DNA of 64,000 nucleotides from assembly GCF_021869535.1 (NCBI RefSeq), contig NW_026262668.1, positions 74,607,558 through 74,671,557 of the forward strand, given 5' to 3'. This DNA comes from Mytilus californianus. Taxonomy: Eukaryota; Mollusca; Bivalvia; Mytilida; Mytilidae. The notes below the pieces were generated by a model, which was not told the origin of the DNA, made no database searches, and saw nothing but the letters and a program-made list of their open reading frames with translations. A program made the translations under genes and the position numbers. How positions within the stretch are numbered: the first letter of the stretch is position 1; every line of letters starts with the position of its first letter. Positions 1-11,583 of the stretch are shown here, in pieces.

Positions 1-272
1 TGTCAATTTGATTAAAATCAGATCTTTCACTTTGATATAAGTAAGCTTTGCTTGTTGCTTGAGTAAGGATCTGAGGACATCCCATAAGGAGTCCTTGCTT
101 GGGAATCACTGGCGAGGTAAAACTAAAGTGATTACCATTTTTATATTAAAATACTCTGACAAGCATGATATTTAGCTATATATACAAGAATTGAAGTGAT
201 ACTTGTCTGTAGACCTCCTATTTCCAATATTACTTATTTTTCATTTTTTTGCTTTTCTTTTTATTTCTGCAG

Positions 273-413
273 GATATCCAGAGCTACCAAAAATGTGGTG
301 GTGACTTTCCCTACCCTATCATTGCTGACAAGGAGAGAAAGTTAGCAGTACAGCTTGGTATGTTAGATCCAGTAGAGAAAGACAAGGCTGGATTACCACT
401 CACATGTAGAGCT
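273..413 (+). CDS. PRDX6: PRDX6 exon (47 codons, phase 0)
   Basis: Acceptor tgcag at 268-272 after a T-rich tract; donor gtaagt at 414. Translation runs from DIQSYQK to LPLTCRA and matches the middle of peroxiredoxin 6. It is two residues shorter than the human protein in the loop before PIIAD. Confidence 0.93.
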
Positions 414-3400
414 GTAAGTTTTCTTAGTTCAGCTGACCAAAAAGGGCCAGTATTATCTTCCCACCACTTTGCTTTGCATTTGTCATTTTCCTGCTGTAAC
501 GTTTTGATAAATCTTCTTTGAACCAAATGGTTGTTAAAAGAGGCATCAAAATAGACCTTATTTATCTTTAAAACTATTAATTCAGAAATTTTGTGATGTT
601 TTTATTATTGCGAAAATAGTAATGGGATAGGTTTTGCAAAAATTGAAACTCTAATTTAAAATCTTGATATCATTATTTGTTTGCAGCGTTTCCTGAAATC
701 ACAATAATTAATTTCGCGTTTTTGTCTATTGTCCAATCCACAAAAAAATCAATTATCCAGAAAAATACAATCTACCCATAATATAAATGAAACTACATTA
801 TCCATGTATATATACTGAAAAATGACAAAATAAAAATAAATTTATACAAGTGTTACATTATAATTATGTGTTAGATTAGAAAAGCACATATGTTTCATAA
901 TGGATTCTTAGTAAACAAAACTGTGTAAAACAAAAAGGGGGATACAAATGGCAAAACAGCAGTATGATGATGGGTATCATTGTTAAGTCTAACCTTCCTG
1001 TAGTATATGATTCAAAATGTCAAGTCACTTTTCCCTTTTGTCAATGTTTGTTCTTAAATTGTGTGAGCCCTTTATATGTTAAGTATGATTTTCAGATGTA
1101 AGGTTTTTTGAACATTTTGCTATATTAACTATATATATGTTGTGTACAAATTATAATTTGTATTTTGACTTTGTATAAAAAGTGTACAAAATTTGACTAA
1201 AATTTACTTATAACTTGTACAATAATTTATAGTATGGATTTTGTTATAAAAAAAGCATTGATACACACTATTAAAGTTTTTATTCAATGACCACACAATA
1301 AATCTTATTTACAAAATACAAAAAATAGTTCTGTATAATTTTTTTGAGCATATGAGTGAATTATGGAATCTGGAATAGCACAATATCTTTTGCTTTTTAT
1401 ACGCCCGTTTACGGGACGTATTATGGTATACCGTTGTTCGTCTGTCCGTCCGTCGTCAACATGTCGGACATTAACTCAAAAACGCTCTAACCAATTTGCA
1501 TAAAACTTTGGTGAATTGTTTATATCTATTGACGTGAGCTCCCTTTCGTTTTTTATAAATTTTAGATTTTACGTTTCCGAGTTATGGGGTTTTATTCATT
1601 AAAAAAAGGGGGATTTTCCAGTTTTTGGACAATAACTCAAGAATGCTTTCACCAACTTGCAAGAAATTTTGGTTAATTGTTTATATCTATTGACATGAGC
1701 TCCCTTTTGATTTTTATAAATTTTAGATTTGACGTTTCCAAGTTACTTGGTTTTATTCATAAAAAAAAACGGGGGATTTTCCAGTTTTCGGACAATAACT
1801 CAAAAATGCTTTCAGCAGTTCTCATGAAACTTTGATGAATTGTTGATATCTATTGATGTAAGCTCCCTTTAGAATTTTATAAATTTCAGATTTTACATTT
1901 CCGAGTTATGGGGTTTTATTCATTAAAAAAGGGGGGATTTTCCAGTTTTCAGATAATAACTCAAAAATGCTTTCAGCAATTCTTATGAAACTTTGGTGAA
2001 TTGTTTATATCTATTGATGTAAGCTCCCTTTAGAATTTTATAAATTTTATTTGTTTATAGTCTGACAACAGATTTACTAAGTATTGCGCAACAGCATAGT
2101 TAGTGTATTGCACAACAGCAAGAAATCTTTAATTGAATATAAATTCAATTCATATAACCAATTTCAAGTTCTTTGACTACATTTATTCAGAAACCTATAA
2201 TATGTCAAATATTTAATTACAATCCAAATTCAGACCTGTATCAAGCTTGAATATTGTGTCCATTTTTGCCCCAACTGTTCAGGGTTGGACCTCTGCGGGC
2301 GTATCCAGCTGCGCTCAGCGAAGCAGTTTATTACATTTATATTAAGAAGTGCTGCACCCCCTTTTCATTTACATGAAAGAAACCTCTGACCACCAGTTTT
2401 TTAAAGCTTTTTAACTGTTTCACACACATGTAGCGAAAGTTGAAACTCAGGAACTGTTACTGCAAATAAAGAAAGATGTGTTTTTAACAGCTTCAATTTG
2501 ATTTTTGACAAATATCCTGTAAAAATACCTACAGCTGTTCCAATGCGGTACCCAAATTCTCCAGATTCGGTAATTACACCTAAGATATTTTGAGGATCAG
2601 TTTTGGCACGATCATACTGAGGAATTGGTATAATGATATTATCCCCCACAGCTAGTTCTGATAACTTCCGTTTGTTTTCTTGGTTAGATATTCGGCTTGG
2701 ATCTGTTGGCCAGACAGCGCACGCTTCCTGGCACGTATGATTGGTGTTTCAACGTCAGTGTCATCCTGATTGTCACTCGGGCAAATTTCTATTATACTAT
2801 TAGAATTGTCACTGGGGCCAATTTCTATTGTACTATCAGAATTAATTGGCATGCATGTACATTTCGTGTTTCCATCCTATTAAATTAACATACTAAAAAT
2901 TATTGTACAAGTTAAAAGTGAATTTTAGTCAAATTTTGTACAAATTGTAATTTGTACAAGCACTTTTTGTACAAATTACAATTTGTACATGTAATTTGTA
3001 CAAAGTTAAAATACAAATTATAATTTGTACAAAATGATAACTTGTACACAACATATATATATTTCCTTAAGAAAATGTTTTGGAATATATATTTTATACT
3101 TGAAAATTACAAAACAAAGACCAAGACCTTGTATAACACATGTATAATAATGGGGTTGCATGGTCAAATTGGTCCATGTTGGTATCTCTTCACTTTCATT
3201 CATGACATTGCCATATTCCATGTACATTGTAGTATGCAAAAGCTGCCCGTCTGTACATATTTGCCATTTTATATTTTACCTTTTATGAGTTACTGTCCTA
3301 GAATCAAACCTTGATAAGTAATTTGTCATCCATTTTTAATTTTAGTATTTCATCATTGGACCTGACAAGAAGTTGAAGCTGTCTGCTTTGTACCCAGCTA

Positions 3401-6400
3401 CTACTGGTCGTAACTTTGAGTAAGTATTCAATCAACGGTTTTTCTTCAAGCTCATTATTTAATCTTAATTACTTAATCACTAATTAATATTAATGATTAA
3501 TTTAATGTTCGATTTCATTTATTTATACTCAAAGTAGTCAATATTGTAATTAGTTACCATGTGTTAAACTTTGTATTCCACAGTGAGATACTAAGAGTTA
3601 TCGATTCTCTACAGTTAACAGCTACCAAGAAAGTGGCAACACCAGCAAATTGGCAGGTATGGTGTGCAATATTGTTTTTTTGTAATTGCAATTTATATCT
3701 AAACCGTTGAATTTTGCCTTGCGTCAGCTAAGGCAAGACTTGGGCTACTTTTTTGTGATTGGTCAATTTGAGGGAACCGAAAAATGTTAAGTCAATGATA
3801 TTTCATAGTCAGTTGTATAAGCATTGGCAGTGTCTCATTTCTATGGAGGTTATTTGGCCCTGCCTCCTCAGTCACGATCCATCAACTTTGAAACTTTTGC
3901 ATAGTTTACATGTTACACAGGTGAGACTTATATCTTATAAATGTCTGATGTCAACATTTTACATGGTTTATATAATATTATATGATATTAAACATGAGTG
4001 GAGTAAAAGCACATTTCTAATGATCCTTTTTCCCTTTAAGTATTTGATAGATTATTAATTGAATGATCTTTCATTGTCATCTGTAAATTGATCTTTTTAT
4101 TTGGTCATTTGAAACTAGCAGGTAATTCTCGATTACAATATGAAGGAAATTAAATGTAATAAATTTTATAGGGGATTCTCTGTTGTAATTGTTCAAATTT
4201 CAGTTATTTTCTTTTCTGAAAGTACCTAGCAACTCAGATATATATTTAAAAAAGACACACTCTAGACAGATCCTTATATTAATTCATTTGATGGCAAACA
4301 TGACATGTGCCACATATCCATTTACAGAAACCTAGTGACAAATTTCTTATACATCTTTCATTCCACCCAAAATGGACTGGGGAATAGAAATATGGTCATT
4401 TTGGTCTTTCGACCGGCAGTAAAACCCTTGCCAAAGTTGGTCATCAGTTTGGCTGTGTAGGATGTACAAGAACAAAGCCACGTCAGGTCAGAATGGGAAC
4501 GTAAAATCTGATGTCTCATGTAGAGAAAGTGCCACTCAATCTCTTCACGTTAAAAACCCTTGCAACAACTTTTTGAGGGGTCCCTAGGTGGCCTGTTGCA
4601 AGGCAAAGTTTCTGTCCCTATCCAATATACCTAGATTGATTTCCTCCAAACTTTACATTATTGTGGGGATTGATGAAAGGAAGCTCCCTTTAGATTTTTT
4701 AAAGTTTTCTGTTTGTCGCTCCAGAGTTATAGGACTTTAACTGTCAGATTTTAATAAATTTTTCACTTTTTATGCCCTCGCCTTAGCGGTGGGGGCATTA
4801 AGTTTTACCCTTGTCCGTCTGTAAGTACGTACGTACGTAAGTCCGTCTGTACGTCCCAAAATTGTTTCCGTTCTCTAACTTAAGTTTGCCTCAACCAAAT
4901 AGTATGAAACTTATACACAATGCTTGTTACCACAAAACACAGATAATGTTTGAATTTTAGTGGCGTCACTTTAACCATTCTAGAGTTATGCCCCTTTATA
5001 AATGGAAAAATTGCAAAATTTTTAGTTTCCGTTCTCTTACTTAAGTTTGCCTCAACCAAATGCTATGAAACTTATACACCATGCTTATTACCACAAAACA
5101 CAGATCAAGTTTGAATTTTGGTGGTGTCACTTTAACGGTTCTAGAGTTATGCCCCTTTATAAATGGAAAAATTGCAAAATTTTTATTTTCTTCTAAATAT
5201 CAAGTTATTATACGACCGCAAAAATTAAAAATTTTTTGGTCGTATATTGGTATCACGTCATCGTCGTCGTCCGAAGACAGATGGTTTCCGGATAATAACT
5301 TTAGTATAAGTAAATAGAAAAAAATAAAATTTTAACACAAGGTTTATAACCACTAAAGGAAGGTTGGGATTGATTTTGTAGTTTCCAGACAATAACTTGT
5401 GTTAAAGTGTATGAATCTCTCTGAAATTATACCACAAACTTCCATACAACAAAGGAGGGATGGTTAGGATTGACTTTGGGGGGTTATGGCTCAAACCATT
5501 TAGTAATTAGGGGCAAAAAAAGGGGAAAAACAAGGGTTTTTCTGGTTAAAGGACAATTGAGACAATTTAAAAGCAGTGTAAGGGAGGTAATCCAATTCAA
5601 ATTAAAGAACACTGTTTGATTACCTCCCTTACACTGCTTGTAAATTATGTATTAAGAAATGGTGATTGTCTTGAGGTGATTAGCTGTCGAATTTATTTTT
5701 AGCAGTTAGGCCAAAAAAAAATATATGTCTGTTTACGGTTACCCGACCTACCCTACTTTTGAGCGCCGACCCTAAGTCATTTTATTTCCGTCGTAAAGTG
5801 AAAAATAAACTGAACTCATGTCAAAAGCGAAAGTAGTGTTGCAAATGATATAAATCAATTGCCTGATACATCCCTATGTTCACAATTGTGAATATGACAG
5901 CTGTTTTAAGGAAATTCGCAACTCGTGTGATGAAATAAACACTTTGCCGCCATTTTTTTCCAAGGGAAATAATCCAATCATCAAAAATACGGGTAAACTC
6001 GGCCCATGATCAACTCAGACCACGACAAGTCGAAATGGCACGACTCAAAATCATGTCACAAAAAATAAAATGAAAAAATAAAATGGAAATACCGACCTAC
6101 CTACCCTATTTTTTTAAAGTATGTAACCTAAAACAGACATATATATTTTTTTTGGCCTTACTATTAATTAATATTAATTTTAGCCATGACTATGTATGTC
6201 ATTTTATATTTTAAAACTTTTATGATGTATTTAAATGGGTAATTTTGATTGCAAACTGCATTAGAAATTTGAATTGAGATACTGACCATATCTTGAAGGA
6301 AAGAATTTTTGGGGGAATAAGGGAAAGGTGGGAGGTGAAAAAAATTGGAGGGGGGACAATTTTTCTCATTTCAGATTTCAGAAATTAAAAGAAAATTTCT

Positions 6401-7944
6401 TCAAATATTTTTTTTGGGGGGTTAATATTCAACAGCATAGTGTATTGCACAAAAGCAAAAAACCGGGGTAAAATGATATTTTTTTGGTAGGGGTGGGGGT
6501 CAATTCGCAACAGCATTTTGTATTGCACAAAAGCAATAAATTAAATATAAATTCAAATCATATAACCAATTTGAAGTTCTTTGACTACAGTTATTCTGTG
6601 TCAGAAACCTATTATGTGTCAAAAATTTAGTTACAATCCAAATTCAGACCTGTATCAAGCGTGAATATTGTGTCTATTTTGGCCCAACTTTTCAGGGTTG
6701 GACATCTGCTGAATTTTTAGTTTCTGTTCTCTACTTAAGTTAGCCTCAACCAAATGTTATGAGACTTACACACAATGCTTATTACCACAAAACTCAGATC
6801 AAGTTCAAATTTGGGTAGCATCATTTTTACCGTTCTTCAGTTATGTCCCTTTATAACTATATGATATGCAAGCGGGGGCATCATCTGTGTCCACATGTGA
6901 ACACTATCCACATTTATTTTACCATAACTTGGGTTTGCCTGGATTGATTTAGTGGAAACTGTACATACTGTTGGAAATTGTGAACATAACAAACTGTTTG
7001 ATTGAATGGTATCCTCAGGCATGTTTTTTCTGCAGAGCCATTTTATTTGCTTATGATTAAATGCCTTTGAAATATCCCATTTTATTCTTGCAACAATTTC
7101 AATATGCACAATAAGGGCTGATCATGTGCTCTTAGTGCAGCTGTTTACAAATGGTTTATTCCATTTTTACAGATTTCAAGTATTTTAGTACAATTGAACA
7201 TAATTGGCAATGCAAAACTCGAGAAATTTTCAACATCTTGAGAGGGAATTTGGTAATTGTAAAACGAACATGAAATGCACATAGTATATCATCTTTTCCT
7301 TGTCACAAAGTCCAGGATTCTTACTGAGATGATTCCATGAGTTCTGAACGCAAAGAATTAAGACTGCACTGACAATTTCTAAACAACTAACCCAACATGC
7401 ATCAAGATTCTATCAACTGAGTCTAAAAATCTTCATTTTATTACCCGAAATATGAAATAAGAATCTTTATCTTAATCTATTTAAGTTCATTTTGTTTAGG
7501 TCAGAAAACTTTAATGATGAGTTAATGCATTAGTTATGATGATATTATTTTTGTCAGATATGTGAACTCGTCATGGGAAAAAAAAGATGACTTAATAGAC
7601 TTAGTGAAAACTCTGAAAGTCAATTGACCATGTACACTACAGTTGTGGTACAAGTACAAACTAATAAGTATGAATAAAAATTAGATGTAAACATGACAAG
7701 AGTTCCCTAGTTTATATATTCATTTAAAGAATTCACTGTGTCTACTTGACCGGAGTTAATCTTTTAAAAGAAACTACACATGTTTGTTAATATGTTTCCT
7801 TTTCCTTTTTTTTTGCAGCAAGGAGGAGAATGCATGGTTATCCCAAGTGTTACACCAGAAGAAGCTGCAAAACTTTTTCCAAAACATAGAGTGCAGGATG
7901 TGCCATCTGGGAAAAGTTACCTTAGATTTACACCTCAGCCATAA
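273..7944 (+). CDS. PRDX6: Peroxiredoxin 6 (1-Cys peroxiredoxin), 3' part of gene, 4 exons
   Basis: Exons 273-413, 3346-3419, 3584-3656 and 7819-7944 join in phase (0, 0, 2, 0) into 137 codons plus TAA. They cover the C-terminal part of the family from the position of human Asp85 to the end, closing in the family's typical YLRFTPQP tail. Known family role: cytosolic glutathione-dependent peroxidase with an acidic phospholipase A2 activity. Visible here are the LGMLDP block, an Arg at the end of the first exon equivalent to human Arg132, GPDKK with the Asp equivalent to human Asp140 of the lipase site (codon 3364-3366), and LYPATTGRNFDE at the base of the 1-cysPrx_C domain. The exons with the peroxidatic Cys (PVCTTE) and the start codon are upstream of base 1. 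No frameshift or stop is seen in the joined exons, so the gene looks functional. Introns of 2.9 kb and 4.2 kb are loaded with transposons. Confidence 0.95.
1398..2331 (+). mobile_element. HINE-like non-autonomous element A (CGCCCG arms)
   Basis: Starts in a T-run with ATACGCCCG, followed by an imperfect inner arm CGGGACGTAT, then a GTCCGTCCGTC microsatellite. About four tandem core units of roughly 161 bp follow (1,465-2,050; each with AACTCAA.AATGCTTT and gagttatggggttttattcat). The 3' block carries GCGGGCGTAT at 2295-2304, the reverse complement of the 5' arm, and then the hairpin GCTGCGCTCAGCGAAGC at 2308-2324. Subterminal inverted repeats, tandem core and a 3' hairpin without a target duplication fit Helentron-associated elements; the class is inferred. 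Confidence 0.65.
2401..2852 (-). pseudogene. Broken C-terminal part of an integrase-type transposon protein
   Basis: Reading right to left, 2852-2652 encodes an acidic stretch with two tandem IEIGPSDN / IEICPSDN units, then RARKRALSGQQIQAEYLTKK. A one-base frameshift near 2,660-2,670 then leads into KLSELAVGDNIIIPIPQYDR, AKTDPQNILGVITE and GYRIGTAVGIF, ending at 2401. The block of basic helix, VGD.I.IPIP..DR...DP.NILGV and YRIGT..GI resembles the segment after the integrase core in KRBA2/SCAND3-like and Ginger-type transposon proteins; this is from memory. The integrase core itself is absent, so this is a dead fragment. It lies between the arms of the inverted-repeat element and is antisense to PRDX6. 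Confidence 0.5.
3346..3419 (+). CDS. PRDX6: PRDX6 exon (GPDKK / YPATTGRNF)
   Basis: Acceptor tttag ends at 3345; donor GTAAGT starts at 3420. Starts in phase 0 and ends with two bases of the Asp codon completed by the next exon. Encodes YFIIGPDKKLKLSALYPATT plus GRNF, including the Asp equivalent of the human phospholipase-site Asp140. Confidence 0.93.
3584..3656 (+). CDS. PRDX6: PRDX6 exon (EILRVIDSLQL)
   Basis: Acceptor ccacag ends at 3583; donor gtatgg at 3657. The first base completes an Asp codon, then 24 codons follow: EILRVIDSLQLTATKK and VATPANWQ, the start of the C-terminal 1-cysPrx_C segment. Confidence 0.93.
4200..4769. repeat. Diverged dispersed repeat in a PRDX6 intron
   Basis: The part with 'atatggtcattttggtctttcgaccggcagtaaaacccttg' through 'gcaacaactttttga' matches, in inverse orientation and with many changes, sequence at about 18,800-18,960. 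No coding sequence is seen. Confidence 0.4.
5571..5639. repeat. Internal hairpin of the ATACGACCGC element
   Basis: Left arm AAGCAGTGTAAGGGAGGTAA at 5571-5590 and right arm TTACCTCCCTTACACTGCTT ending at 5639 form a nearly perfect stem of about 24 bp, with weaker pairing beyond. The same hairpin occurs at the equivalent place in the relative at 11,467 (two copies). Confidence 0.85.
5709..6157. mobile_element. MITE with TTA target duplication (PIF/Harbinger type)
   Basis: Inverted ends GGCCAAAAAAAA...TATATGTCTGTTTA and its complement enclose 449 bp, flanked on both sides by TTA (5706-5708 and 6158-6160). Inside the ends lie CGACCTACCCTA-like motifs, also in inverted orientation. A TTA duplication with GGCC/GGGCC-type termini is the usual signature of PIF/Harbinger elements. 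It has no coding capacity. Confidence 0.7.
6901..7818. other. PRDX6: PRDX6 intron, unique-looking sequence
   Basis: AT-rich intronic DNA up to the acceptor of the last exon. I see no repeat or reading frame of note. Confidence 0.6.
7819..7944 (+). CDS. PRDX6: PRDX6 last coding exon
   Basis: Acceptor ttttgcag ends at 7818. Encodes QGGECMVIPSVTPEEAAKLF through YLRFTPQP and TAA at 7942-7944. The 3' UTR follows. Confidence 0.94.
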   Translation, partial: QGGECMVIPSVTPEEAAKLFPKHRVQDVPSGKSYLRFTPQP

Positions 7945-8440
7945 TGAGTGTGTACAAAGATCACATATATAACTTGCAAATGACAGTTTTTTTATATCAA
8001 AATTATTGTTTATTTCATTTAATTACTAGAGGATCTTTTAAGTGGTAACTAAAATAGCCTTCTAGTATTGTAAAGGGTTATATTTATTTGTTTAAATGTA
8101 TAAGAAAACTTTTTCTCTATTCAAAGTTTTTTTTTCAATACATTTAAGAAGGAAAAGTTAAATATATTAAATTTTGTTTAAAAAAAAGGGCAATATTTTT
8201 TTTTGAATGTTTTATGCGTTTGATTATTTTAGATATTTTTTTCAGCCTTGGAACTTTTTATTTCACTGGTTGTTAAGACAGCATTGCAAAAAGGGTGTGG
8301 AATGTTGATGGCTATTGTTGAAATACTAACATTACTATAAGTGCTATTACTGTGCCGTGTATAATGAATTCTACATCATGTTTATGATAACAATTATATT
8401 TAATAATAAAAAGAAATAAAATATATCAGTTTGTCTATTC
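7945..8440 (+). other. PRDX6: PRDX6 3' UTR with poly(A) signals
   Basis: AT-rich sequence after the stop codon. AATAAA occurs at 8405-8410 and again within the following ten bases (aagaaataaa), so cleavage near 8,425-8,445 is expected. The UTR end is inferred. Confidence 0.6.
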
Positions 8441-9887
8441 TGATATCAGTTTATTCATCAGTGTGTTGTGCATTAATTCAGTAAATGTAGTTCATAAAAA
8501 CAGAAATAATTTTTAAACCACCTGCTGTTGAAAGAGGATACACTTGGTTAATGGAGGGTGACTTTGGTATAAAAATATGGTCACTTTGGTCTTATCGCAT
8601 CCTGTCCCTATCCAACGTCCCACTGTTTGCCATTGACAGCCCAAATTTCCTGCCCATCATCCTTGTCATCCTACCTAGTTTGTATTGATTGTTAATAGTT
8701 TCTCATCCTGAATATGCATTGATTTTGCTTCTTGTTGAAAAACATATGGTGACATGTAATTGTTTACATCTGTGTCTTTTTGTGAATGGTAGATAGTTAT
8801 TTCATTGACAATCTTTCTTTTTTTTTAGTTTTTGTAGTTATTGCACATTGTAATGTGCAATCAATCTGTATCGTCACTGGTTTGTAAGCTATATTTCAGC
8901 CATCTTCTCCTCCAGTTTTATTGTGAGTACATATAATGTACAGGTTACAACCATACTTGCTAGGAAACTATTTGATCAAGTTACATCTTCAGAAAATCAG
9001 GCATGGTGAATGAATCTATTTGTTCTACCCTCAATTATAAACAAAGAGAAATAACTCAATTTAGAATATTGCCTAAATATGAGTCTTCACTTAATGCAAT
9101 GCAATGATTAATTTTAACACACTACATGAAAAGCTTAACAGGAATCACTAGAGACTACAGACTGCACCGTCACAAACATCCAGTCCCTCTCCAAAAAGCA
9201 CTTCCAAACAACAACACATGGTTCAGATAGCCTGACTTGGCACATGCAAAATGTGGCTTTAAACAAGCCTTGTGTTCAAAAAGTGTCCATCTTTTCAAAC
9301 TCGGAACCTGCTGATTGTTTTGAATATAGATAGGGTAAAGTATTTCACTAATTCCAACAAAAATGTGAATTTTTAAGTCCTTCATACGATAGTATAGGGC
9401 ATTCTGTTTTTTTTTTATTTCGCTGTCCATCTCAGTTTCTCCATTAGTCTGTCCCTCTAGTATCAGGTTGGTAGTTTGCCATGAAGTTGTGGTCACATTA
9501 ACTTGAAACTTTGTACACATGTTCATCATGATGTGAAACTTAAAAATGATTTGCAAAATTACGGTTTTGTCCTAATTCCATAGTTCGCTGAACACAGAAC
9601 TATAATGGTGTAAATTCAGTACTTTATCTAGCCTGGGATCCTGGTTCACTGCTTGACAGTAGCAAAGAGGAGGTTAGGCCAGGCAACCAGGATATATTTT
9701 ATCAAAATGAAGGTGTTTTTTACCACAACTTTTTTTCAATTACATAGAAATGTGATTATGCGAGGGGGCATGATGTCCAATGGCCCACACATTATAATTT
9801 TCCTAAAGGTATTAACCATGCTGTTTTCTTCAATATTATGTGAAAGTACAGTTTTGAGCTGTTTTCAGGCTATAGATTGTGCAAAAT
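8441..9887. other. Intergenic sequence after PRDX6
   Basis: No exon with credible splice sites or conserved protein is seen on either strand. The 128-codon minus-strand frame at 9170-9556 has no recognisable motif. The stretch near 9,500-9,600 ('aacttgaaactttgtacacatgttcatcatgatgtg') looks like old repeat sequence. Confidence 0.55.
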
Positions 9888-10921
9888 TTTCTCAAAGGCC
9901 AAGTGAGCTTTTCTTGTCACTTGGCATCCGTCAGTTGTCATCTTAACTTTTACAAAACTCTTCTCCTCCGCTGAAACTACTGGACCAAATTTAATCAATC
10001 TTGGCCACAATCATCATTGGGGTATCTTGTTTAAAAAATGTGTCCAATGACCCTGCTTGCCAAGCAAGATGGCCGACGGCCTAAAATAGAACATAGGGTT
10101 AAAATGCAAGTTTTGCCTATTATTTTGAAAACCGCTATAAAAAGAAAATTTGAAAGGGGCAAAAATGTTCAGAATGTTGACCTCTACCTGTTGTTGATTA
10201 CATCAAAACTGTCAGACAACTTCTTATAGGAGTTATTGCCCTTAAATGATGAATTTTACCATTTTTAAACATTTTTGCCTGTTATCTTTAAAATTATAAT
10301 AGATAGACAGAAACTTTGAAAAGCAAAAATGATCAGCAAGACAAGATCTACAAATAATTTCACATGGTATAAATCTTCAGTTGACTCCTTATTAGAGTTA
10401 TTGCCCTATAATGACGATTTTTACCATTTTTTTTTGCGCTTTTGCCTCATATCTTAAAAACTATATTAGATAGATAGAAAATGATCAGCCAGACAAGATC
10501 TACAAATGAGTGAAACATGACCAAAATTGTTAGTCGACTGCTTATTGAAGTTATTGCCCTTTAATGACGATTTTCCCCATTTTTGCCTATTATCTTGAAA
10601 ACTGTAATACATGATCAGTAAGACAAGATCCAAAAATAAGCTATAATAGCCAAAATCTTCAGTCGACTTGTTATTGGAGTTATTGTCCTTGAATGATAAT
10701 TTTTTAACATTTTTTTGCCTATTTTCTTGAAACTATAATAGGTAAATAGAAACTTTAAAAAGGAATAATTATCAACAGGATAAGATCTACAAATATGTCA
10801 ACATGACTGAAATTATCAGTTAACTCTTTATAGAGTTATTCCCCTTTAATGATGACTTTTACTAAAAAGTGGCCATTATTGAAGATGCAGGTGAGCGACA
10901 CAGGCTCTTTAGAGCCTCTAG
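9888..10921 (+). mobile_element. HINE-like element C (AGCTCACC family), 5'-truncated
   Basis: Begins with the inner 5' arm AAGTGAGCTTTTCTTGTCAC and the 'cttggcatccgtcagttgtcat' block. It contains about five core units of roughly 155 bp (gatcagcaagacaagatctacaaat, gagttattgcccttt). It ends with AGGTGAGC at 10889-10896, the perfect hairpin AGGCTCTTTAGAGCCT at 10902-10917, and CTAG at 10918-10921. CTAG after a hairpin is the Helitron-type 3' end. The next element begins immediately. Confidence 0.7.
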
Positions 10922-10970
<49 letters not shown>

Positions 10971-11512
10971 AGTCCATCCGTCCGTCAGTCCGTCCGTCCG
11001 TCAGTCCTGTTTCTTGTCATCGCAACTCCTCTCAAACCACACAACAGAATTTCACGAAACCTTTTTAGATAAAAAGGACATATTATGTAGTTGTGCATAT
11101 CGACAGGAAATTACGATTCAATATTTTTTCTAGGAGTAACGCCCCTTTGAACTTATTTGCTTCAGTGTACTACTGCAACAGTTTGTCATCGCAACTCCTC
11201 TGAAACCACACAACAGAATTTCATGAAACCTTTTTAGATAATAAGGACATACTATGTAGATGTGCATGTAGACAGGAAATTACGATTCAATTTTTTTTCA
11301 AGGAGTTACGCCCCTTTGAACTCACTATTTACTTTAATGTACTACTGCAACAGTTTGTCATCGCAACTCCTCTGAAACTACACAACAGAATTTCATGAAA
11401 CCTTTTAAGATAATAAGGACATACTATGTAGATGTGCATGTCGACAGGAAATAACGATTCAATTTTTATACGACCGCAAAAAAATTTTGTGGTCGTATAT
11501 TGGTATGACGTT

Positions 11513-11513
11513 G

Positions 11514-11548
<35 letters not shown>

Positions 11549-11583
11549 CGGCGTCGTCGTCGTCGTCGTCCGGCGTCGTCGTC
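11513..11583. repeat. (CGT)n microsatellite in D-inner
   Basis: Runs of CGTCGTCGT broken by two CCGG interruptions. It makes poly-Ser/Asp/Thr/Arg frames on both strands that are not genes. Confidence 0.9.

Larger units (their letters stand above)
1127..3062. mobile_element. Inverted-repeat DNA transposon remnant in a PRDX6 intron
   Basis: The sequence at 1127-1229 (rich in TTGTACAAAT and TTTGACTAAAATT) reappears inverted at 2897-3062; the right arm is about 60 bp longer because of extra TTGTACAAATT motifs. Between the arms lie a HINE-like insertion (1398-2331) and a broken minus-strand ORF resembling the C-terminal region of integrase-type transposon proteins. I infer a DNA transposon that lost most of its coding region. 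No target-site duplication could be set with confidence. Confidence 0.6.
5210..6710 (+). mobile_element. HINE-like element B-inner (ATACGACCGC family), nested and 3'-truncated
   Basis: The 5' palindrome ATACGACC...GGTCGTAT at 5210-5245 is followed by CGTCGTCGTCC, core sequence shared with the element at 11,467, a hairpin at 5571-5639, a MITE at 5709-6157, and the 3' block (ccaaattcagacctgtatcaagc). The element stops at 6710 inside 'cagggttggacatctgct', before the terminal arm and hairpin that intact relatives carry, so its 3' end is deleted. Confidence 0.65.
4770..6900 (+). mobile_element. HINE-like element B, outer (ATGCCCTCGC family), split by an insertion
   Basis: The 5' palindrome ATGCCCTCGCC...GGTGGGGGCAT at 4772-4799 is followed by a GTCCGTCTG/ACGTACGTACG tract and about 170-bp core repeats ('ccgttctcttacttaagtttgcctcaacc'). 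The core breaks off near 5,205 and resumes at 6,711 with gaatttttagtttctgttct, ending in GCGGGGGCAT at 6872-6881, the complement of the 5' arm. The 1.5 kb between is element B-inner. The 3' hairpin expected after the arm is degraded. Confidence 0.65.

Noticed and set aside
9170-9556. 128-codon minus-strand frame
   Set aside because: No recognisable domain, and the sequence has old-repeat character.
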